A model generated the notes under the pieces. That model worked only from the letters and a program-made list of their open reading frames with translations, was not told the DNA's origin and made no database searches. A stretch of DNA of 64,000 nucleotides from Apricaphanius iberus (Eukaryota; Chordata; Actinopteri; Cyprinodontiformes; Aphaniidae): contig JAPXFQ010000074.1 in assembly GCA_028564705.1 (NCBI GenBank), forward strand, positions 2,559,501-2,623,500, in the 5' to 3' direction. Within the stretch, counting starts at the first letter, position 1; each line of letters opens with the position of its first letter. The translations under genes and the position numbers were made by a program. This document shows positions 57,251 through 64,000 of the stretch, piece by piece.

Positions 57251-57294
57251 TTTTTGTAATTGTTGTAAACAAACAAACTATAATTTCCAGAAAA

Positions 57295-58500
57295 CCCATC
57301 CAATCCAAACAACATTCAAGATGATGGAAATTAGTCTATCTCTCAAGAGTTGGGTATGCTAATATGTTGTGGGCGTGGCCTAATTGCTTCATAGCATCCC
57401 GAGAAGACTAAAAAACACCAGCCCGAAGCCGTACTTTATCTGAGCACAATGTCATTCGATACACATATACAGTGCCTCACGACCTACAAAAAAGTATCTT
57501 GGAGCTAGGGTACAAACCCAACAGGAATTCCGCCATTTTGAATCAACCATGCCATTTCTGCCATTTATAGACGTCATATTTGATTGAACTCCTCCTAGAT
57601 CTTTTGACTTACAGACTTCAAAACACGTAAAGACAGACTTCATGGAATTTGGAATCAAAAGCTATCAAAATATTTTTGCTGCGTCACACCAAATGGGCCT
57701 CAAACTTAGGCTTCTCGCCATAAATATTCAAACTGTTACAAATCCTTTTCAGAAAGTCACAGATGGGTGAAACCTTTTGTGTTGGTTGTTCATCAGCTTC
57801 TTGACGATCCTAGATGGTTAAATGCTGACATTAATTAAGCCCCACCACCTCAGAAAAGGAAGTTTAATGTTTTCCTTTGAAAAGGCCAGAATTTACATCC
57901 TTTACCTTATCAGCCTGAAGCACTGCGCAGCAACTGGAAACAAGTTCGGGTAACTCTGTGTCTGGTACTGAGGGTGGTCGAAGAAGGGCGTGGCTCTGGC
58001 AGCGTGGCAAAGTATGGGGTCAAGCCATGGCCATTCGTTTGGCTGTAATTTCCTGGATCGATCTGGGTCAGATTCAACATGATTGATATTAGTCTATCCC
58101 CTGACAGTTGTGTATGCCAATATCTGGTGGACATGGCCAAATTACTCCAGAGCACCCCCTTTAAACATTTAAAACATCAACCCTAAGTTACACTTAATCT
58201 CAGCAAAATGTCATTCAACACATATATGTAGTATCTCCAGACCTACAAAAAAGTATCTTGCAGCCATGGTCCCAGCCCAACAGGATGTCGGCCATTTTAA
58301 ATCAAACACACTATTTTGTGCCATTTATAGACATTGTATTTGATTAAACTCCTCCTACAGCTTTTAACTTACAGACTTCTAAAAGAGTGAGAACAGATTT
58401 AAGGCATTGGGGATCAAAAGTTATCAAAACTATCTTGCTGTATTAAACAAGGTGGGGGTGGCTAGGCCTCAAACTTAGGTGTCTTGCCTTAAAATTCTAA
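57295..58500 (-). repeat. 755-bp repeat family, reverse orientation, about 1.6 units
   Basis: The reverse complement of the array at 1-2850. 'gccattttgaatcaaccatg' at about 57533 and 'gccattttaaatcaaacaca' at about 58290 correspond to the 'aaaatggcc' segments, and 'aggcctcaaacttagg' recurs at about 57688 and 58464. The spacing is about 760-775 bp. Frames here are not genes. Confidence 0.75.
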
Positions 58501-58519
58501 CATGTATTTACCTCAACAT

Positions 58520-60346
58520 TAAATTGCCTTTGCAATTTGCAGTGTGAGATGTGTATCCACGAGGGTCTCTCAGCGATTTTCACAGCCGTTGGTGTGGTCA
58601 GCAGGACTTCAAAAAGGTCCTTCCCAGCGGGGGCTCATCCAGCTCTTCCTTTTAATCACCTTGATGAACACCCAGTCTCCAGGTTTGATTGGCTTTTCAG
58701 GGTCCTGCAAAAACAATAGGAGAGATAGGCAGATTGTGTGCGCATTGCACTTTTTTGGCTAGGATAATTTTCCTCATGTAATCAGCTAATGTGAGTTCTT
58801 CGTCTGCTTTTTGCAAATCAGGCGCGACTAGAGGTAACCTGTAAGGTCTGCCATAAATGATTTGAAAGGGTGTTAAACCTTGGTTTGTTGGTGTGATTCT
58901 CATATAAAGTTTTACTAGGTCCGAAACTCAGGCCATGGTTATTTTACATGTTTATAAGTGAAATCAAACCAAAATTGTGAATCTGGGTGCACTGGAATGC
59001 TAAAAAAGGCATTACTGAGGTCCAATACTGTGAAAAACTTCCTAGTGGGACTCAGAGAGTTTAACAGAGTGTGTATCAGGCACATTCGGCGCTCTGGTCT
59101 GTAGCTGAATTCACCATTCTCAAATCTTGAACCATATGCCAGCTTTTCCCATCAGCCTTTTTAACTGGCCAAATTGGTGTGTTACATGGCGAATCAGGAA
59201 ATTTTTCTATGACACTTGGTATTAGTAATTCCTCAATTACTGGTTGAATTCCTAATTCTGCTTCCGCAGGGAGGGGATATTGTCTTACTCTGGGTCTAAA
59301 ATGTGACTTAGCAGTTATTTGAACGGGAGTAATGGATGAGAGTAGGCCCACATTAGTGGGGCTTTTAGACCATAATGTGTCAGGGACTTCTTTGAGTTGC
59401 TTTTCTTCCTCTTTAGTCAATAAGATGATTTTTGCTTCTGGTCGTTCTAGTGGTGCTACTTGAGTGGTGCAGTGGAGTGGCATGATAAGGGGCAGACTAT
59501 ATAAACCTGTGGATTCACTGTATTGCCAACAATCTTTATTTTCTTGCAAAGCTTTAAAGTCTGTGGTGTTATTTGCTTTTCACACCATATATCCCAAATC
59601 TTTCCAACGTGATTTACTGCTTTTTGTCAGAGATATATGTGGATCTGTAGGCAAATCAAAGAATGGTTTAAGGCTGCTAGTCAGTATTACTGAGGCAGCT
59701 GAATCAGATTTTCCATCATTAATGATGTGTGACGTGAACACTACAGCAGGTGAGAGTTGCATAAAATAATCTTGGAACTTGGGATCAGGTTCAGGCCTCA
59801 GAGCCATAGTCACATGTAACTGGGATGTAGGAATGATTTGTTGGTCGGGGTCAGGAACTATTTTTCAAAGCTGTCTTTAAGGTTTTCTTTAGGTTCAACT
59901 CGTAAATAGTAGTACAGACCGAGTCCCTGTGGTTTATAAGTTGTATTTAGGTAAATGTCATCATTTCCTGTTCTCACAGCTCTCATGCCGTCTCCCACTG
60001 GGATAATTGTGATTTTTAGGGCTGACATTAAGTCTCTGCCCAACAAATTGACCGGACATTGTGGTGAAATAACTATTGAGTTTTTAAAACTAAACCCAGT
60101 TTGTGGATCTGTTATTAACACTGGTTGGGATAAAAATTAACGCGTAGTAGCACCATCTGCTGATTATACTAAAATGCTTTTTATAGATTCTGGCAGGTTA
60201 ACACCAGAGGAAATCACCGTTCTGCAAGCTCCGGTGTCACAAAGGAGCTCTACTATTTGTTCATTCATTTTAAGTCTTATGTAAGGCTTCTCTTTCAGAA
60301 CATTAAGCAATGCCACAGAAATCCACCACCTCATTAGAGGTGGCAA
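58520..60346 (-). pseudogene. Retroviral protease and pol remnant
   Basis: The protease is seen at 60346-60164, with the catalytic DTGA motif in 'LLCDTGACRTVI', and its C-terminal 'LLGRDLM' at about 60050. A spacer region follows (59813-59580). The first part of the reverse transcriptase (59549-59076) includes a fingers-domain segment with 'SPCNTPIWPVKKADG'. Its motif A, 'VLDLSNAFF', follows in another frame at about 59025. The sequence then passes directly, near 58920, to the integrase C-terminal domain ('PFQIIYGRPYRLP', 'GDWVFIKVIKRKSW'). The YxDD motif, RNase H and the integrase catalytic core are missing. Several stops separate the blocks. The left end adjoins the reversed 755-bp repeat. 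Confidence 0.82.
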
Positions 60347-60419
60347 AAGTATCTAGTCATTGCTGTGTGAATTGCGAGTGGTCTGGGGCAGTTGGACCCT
60401 GTGTATGGATCTGACCTCG

Positions 60420-61873
60420 CTTTCTGGCCCTTCCTCGGCCTCTGTTACATTCATGTGAAATGTGGCCTATTTCCCCGCAGGTCCAACACGTGGGGACAGG
60501 GTGACCACTTTGACGTCTCCATGAACCCTGGGGTGTGTGATTATGTGAATTCCTTTGTGGTCTAAACCCCCTCCGTCTGTTTTAGTTGTCATTTTGATAA
60601 TAAACTTCCCCCTCATGGTCTTCTATCTGGGTTAAAAATACCTGTGTGTCTGAGTCTGGGGGTTTTGGCTTCCTCCTCTTTCTTTCCATGACAACTTCTG
60701 CAAAACCTGCATTGGCCATAAGGGTGGTAAGGTTTCATGTTTCCCAGGTCAGAAGGTGATTTTTGATCGAATTAGTGATAGCGGGGTGGAAACTATGTAG
60801 CAAGCCATTACATAAATGTTGCATATATGGGCTATCATCACCAGTCTCTTTAGTAATGCCACTATGGATATCGTGCTCCTTTTGGTTAAATTTTGGTTGA
60901 ATTTAAAATCATCTACAGTTTCCCCAGGTTTCTGCTTTATGGAGGCCATATGTCCATAATCTGGTTTCTTTTTAAACTGTGCACAAACTTGATTTGCTAC
61001 TGCATCGAATTGTTCCTTTAATGTTCCCTGGAAATCATTCTGAAATTGCAACACAACTCCAGCCTCATCTCTTCCTATGTAATTTCCTGCTACACGGTGC
61101 TAGTCTTTTCCCAACGATGCAGCCATAGCTTGTCCTAATTCATGACCGTTTAACCGGTAGGATTTGACCACATCAACCATATCGTCTGTCCATTTTTCTG
61201 GATTCTCCTTATGGCTAGTAATTTGATCTACAACCTCTTAAACATCTTTAAGTGACCATGGTCTAAAAACATATCTCAGGGTGCCATCGGCAGATGGTAC
61301 TTCGACCATAGGATTAACGTCTATTGAGTCCTCTGGTTCACTCTCACCAGACTTATCCTTCTTTGTAATTCTAAGCCTTTGTTTTATTGAGGTACCATGT
61401 GCTTTTTCTTCAATTGCAAATTGGTCTCTTGCGACAGGAGGATGTAGGTGTCCTGGGGGTGCTGTTGAGGCCGCATAAGAATCTCCAACAACCGCAGGGG
61501 GTTCTGTCTGGGTTGCATAAGGAGGAGGACACAGTGTGAGTTCGTCACCGAGCTTTTTCATAACCAAAGCCCCATCGTTAGAATCTCTGTGCTCTTTTCT
61601 CTTCTTTATATTATGTTTTCTGCGCTCTGTTTCATCAGCCCATATACGTGCGATTCTCAACTCTGTTTGTTTCTGTTCCTTATTTTTCCCCCTAGGGAGA
61701 AATGCTTTTGCCTCAAGAATCAATGCTAATTCCTTCCACTGATTCCCTTTTAACTTTCCATCTACTTTATATTTCTTGCGCCATTTTGTCAGAAACTGAA
61801 GATTTTCGGGGTCCTTTTTATGCAAATACTTTGAATCTCCTTCTAATTTGTTGATAGAAACATGGTTTCCCAT
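60420..61873 (-). pseudogene. Retroviral gag remnant
   Basis: A frame opens at 61873 with MGN, an N-myristoylation-type start as in retroviral matrix proteins. It runs 211 codons through a basic matrix-like region and a Pro-rich segment containing 'PPPYA' (a PPPY late-domain-like motif, about 61525) to a stop at 61238. Capsid-like sequence continues with further stops ('QNDFQGTLKEQFDAVANQV', about 61040). It ends with a C-x2-C-x4-H-x4-C zinc knuckle in a nucleocapsid-like, Arg-rich segment near 60480. At least three stops interrupt it. In the family, gag forms the particle core. The start was chosen for the MGN context and matching length. Confidence 0.8.
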
Positions 61874-62757
61874 CTTTGCGTCGTTTTTTATATAGCTTTT
61901 AATGGATTATATTAATTAGTCTGGTAAAGTCTGATGTTAGAATACCAAAATAGTTCTAGGAGGAATGAAAAAGCAAGAATTATTAAATTAATCTGTCGAT
62001 TAGTTAAAGCTAGTCATTGATTCTTTAATTAATTAAATAAATTTTTGGTCATTTTTTTTTAGATTTTTAATTGTTATCAATTTCTGCTAAAACTGGATCG
62101 TATAGGCTTTTTACTCTGAGTGTCTCTTTTGTGCAACTGGATTGAGCCGTCTAATGGCTTTCCCAATCTAAGGATGTGTTTTGTGACCTATAAATCCACA
62201 CAGAACGTCTCTGCCCGTCAAACCGTACGTTAACACCGTTAGGTTTCAGGCTGGACTGGCGTACATAAAGATTATGTTCTGTGCCTAACTTCATTTACCC
62301 ACCTGGGGTGCGGTATATCTTTTTTATTCTGCTGTTTTGTGTTTTTACTCCCATGCACTGTTGTACTTTATTTTCCAATGAGGTGGATTGATTCCCAAAT
62401 CTAATCCGTCCTTTTCCAGCGAGGTGGATATATGGTCGCAAACCTGGTCCGTTACACCCTCGCCGTAGTAATTAACGCATTAATCACTTAAGGTTCAACA
62501 CCTGATATTCTATCAGAGAGGCTAACGCGTCCTTCCTCTAGGCCCAAAACAGCAGAATATACCCTGACTATCTTAGAAGATTGTTTGTTTTAAATGTAAA
62601 GGTGCACAAAAAGACGTACTCACAATCTCCCCCTGTACGAGTGATTCAGACCGGATCGATCGTACGGGAGCACGCGCAGGAGGTCCTCGTGGAAGTTGAT
62701 GCAGCTAGCCAGTGAAGCAAGTCCTTCGACGAAAACCACCGGCGGAAGTGCTCCGTA

Positions 62758-62775
62758 CGTCGGGTCTCGGCACCA
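62758..62775 (-). other. Retroviral primer-binding site, tRNA-Phe-like
   Basis: Three bases inside the LTR, the minus strand reads TGGTGCCGAGACCCG. This matches the 3' end of tRNA-Phe (TGGTGCCGAAACCCG) at all but one position and tRNA-His less well. The tRNA assignment is from memory of tRNA 3' ends. Confidence 0.65.
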
Positions 62776-62778
62776 AAT

Positions 62779-63180
62779 TGTTAGGGTAAAAACTAGTGGT
62801 TAACCTAAAAGAATCACACACAGGGGTCAGAGAAATTGACGTTAAATGAGCTCTGCAGAGGGAGATAGATTAAAATTTTGCAGCGGTAAATCCAGGAGGA
62901 TACTCTGGTTGACCGTGTTTCTGTTCTCCTCTCAGCTTCTCAGACAGTCTCACAGCTCTGTCTCATGATCACACAGCTCTGTCTCCTGGTCTCAAAGGCT
63001 CCTCCCCCTGCAGTCTCCTTTTATTCAGTCAAACTTCATTAGCATCTTAAAAGAACAGGGTGTCATACAAAGAAACGTATGTCTGAAACCAAATGACATT
63101 TAAAAAGTACATTTAAACTATGTGATAAAGAAATACACCCTAAGGAAATAATAATACAACATCATTATTGTACCCTAACA
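62779..63180 (-). repeat. 5' LTR of the endogenous retrovirus, 402 bp
   Basis: The LTR has a perfect 10-bp inverted end, TGTTAGGGTA...TACCCTAACA, including the canonical TG...CA. On the minus strand a TATA-like 'gaataaaagg' lies near 63020, upstream of a run of 'gacagagctgtg' repeats (about 62950-62975). These features fit a retroviral promoter. No second copy was found in the window. Confidence 0.88.
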
Positions 63181-64000
63181 ATAACACAGAGGTTCTTTGC
63201 TTTATTACTGGAGGCTAATTTAATGCCGTCCAGGTGAAGGGGTTGACTAAGTAGTTTCTTTTTCAGAGCTTCTGGTCCGAAGACGACAACTTCTGTTTTA
63301 TCAGAATTTAGAAGCAAGACGTTTAGAGTCATCCAACTTTTTATGTCTTCCAGACATGCCTGTAGTAGTCTACTTAACTGATCGGATTCATCAGGATTTA
63401 TGGATAGATATAGCTGTGTATCATCTGCTTAACTATGGAAATTTATCACATGCTGCCTTATAATTTAACCAATAGGAAGCATATATATAGTAAAAAGGAT
63501 TGGCCCAAGCACCGAACTCTGTGGTACTCCGCAAGTAACCATTGAGGCCGAGGAAGATCTATCGTTTACCTGAACAAACTGAAACCTTTTGGACAGATAA
63601 GATTTAAACCAGCCTAGTGCTGTTCCTATTTTACTGACACTTTGAAGCCTTTCTACGAATGTCAAGGTGTCAAGTTGTGAGGGGTCAGGAGTTAAATCAC
63701 TATTTTGTATTGTACTTTTATATACTGAGGAAATTAAAGTTGGAAGAGCTTATTTTAAAACTTGCTACAGCATCTTCTCTGACCTGGACTCTGGGTTGTC
63801 ACGGCATTGGGGAACTAGAGATAACCCTATCAATGTTCCTGCGGAAGGGCAGCGCCGTCCGCGGTGGGATGGATGCCATCTCTATGTAACAGTCCAGGTT
63901 TTCCCCAGAAGCTGCCCCAGTAATCAATGTAGCCCACATCATTTTCTGGACACCACCTTGACAACCAAAGGTGAAACGACAGCATATGGCAGTACATGTC
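63181..64000 (-). mobile_element. L2-clade LINE copy C, rearranged, runs off the edge
   Basis: 63181-63660 is nearly the same as part of copy B's reverse transcriptase (22430-22910): 'GVPQSSVLGPILFTIYMLPI' lies at 63530-63470. Across about 63660 it jumps to sequence matching copy B at 23880-23985, so roughly 970 bases of the element are deleted. A second junction near 63780 leads to an ORF1 remnant. The 3' side is interrupted by the retroviral LTR, and the expected continuation was not found beyond the retrovirus. Confidence 0.8.
63785..63990 (-). pseudogene. LINE ORF1 esterase-like (SGNH) C-terminal fragment
   Basis: The minus strand reads '[20 protein letters not shown]', then GIHP. The 'W..FW.....L...DGIHP' pattern is the last conserved block of the SGNH-hydrolase domain found in ORF1 of some L2/CR1-clade LINEs, where the D-x-x-H pair belongs to the catalytic triad. 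The Ser block would lie upstream, beyond the window. Only this fragment is present, so function cannot be judged. Confidence 0.6.

Larger units (their letters stand above)
58520..63180 (-). mobile_element. Endogenous retrovirus remnant, gag-pol with one LTR
   Basis: Reading leftward are a 402-bp LTR (62779-63180), a primer-binding site, a ~880-bp leader, a gag pseudogene, a protease and the start of reverse transcriptase, then an abrupt jump to the C-terminus of integrase. RNase H, most of integrase, env and the second LTR are absent, so the left part was lost by deletion. It is inserted in an L2 LINE whose sequence resumes at 63181. The motif style of pol fits gamma/epsilon-like fish retroviruses. 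Many stops and frame breaks are present and it is not functional. Confidence 0.85.

Noticed and set aside
1..64000. CRISPR array, bacterial operon or rRNA genes
   Set aside because: The tandem repeats have no unique equal-length spacers, and all coding remnants belong to eukaryotic transposons or an endogenous retrovirus.

Overview
The window looks like a piece of a teleost fish genome, and almost everything I can identify in it is transposable-element DNA. The fish call rests on the element families: Rex3-type RTE LINEs, L2-clade LINEs with short-repeat 3' tails, an L1-group LINE, Tc1-like and PIF/Harbinger DNA transposons, a ZMYM1-like hAT, a gag-pol endogenous retrovirus, and the (A)TGGATGG-ending short retroposons common in fish. 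I found no convincing host protein-coding exon, rRNA or ordinary tRNA gene, so I read it as a gene-poor, repeat-rich interval. The species cannot be told from the sequence.

Layout. 1-2850 is an array of a ~755-bp repeat, which reappears reversed at 57295-58500. 3056-8943 is a PIF/Harbinger transposon with 14-bp inverted ends and TTA target duplications. It contains a 1.2-kb minisatellite, a damaged hAT element, a broken DDE transposase and the tail of a second (Myb-like) protein. 9.4-12.2 kb is AT-rich with no gene. 12207-17506 is a nearly complete L1-group LINE with a 9-bp target duplication, an open ORF1 and an ORF2 carrying three in-frame stops. 19.8-27.8 kb is a stack of three L2-clade LINE copies, one of them interrupted by a 120-bp retroposon with a 13-bp duplication. 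27.9-29.3 kb is an unclassified GC-rich poly(A) retroposon with a 12-bp duplication, inserted in an L2 3' UTR.

29.5-50 kb is mostly low in coding signal. It holds short tandem repeats, tRNA-like sequences, a 1.2-kb inverted-terminal-repeat element with 42-bp palindromic subterminal repeats (32951-34161), a possible conserved non-coding block (36590-37440), a perfect 19-bp-stem hairpin (46943-46985), Tc1 remnants and LINE tails. 50777-52379 is a young-looking Tc1-like element whose transposase is broken by only one visible stop. 53.5-56.2 kb is a Rex3-type LINE. 58.5-63.2 kb is a degraded retrovirus on the minus strand with one LTR, inserted in another L2 copy that runs off the right edge.

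How the parts relate. There is no operon or pathway here: the genes are selfish elements at different stages of decay, nested in one another. The nesting gives relative ages: the dispersed repeat at 2985-3052/8944-9400 is older than the Harbinger that split it, and the L2 copies are older than the retroposons and the retrovirus inside them. The least explained items are the 32951-34161 inverted-repeat element, the GC-rich poly(A) retroposon at 27912-29269 (second relative at 56380-56965), and the non-repetitive 36.6-37.4 kb block.
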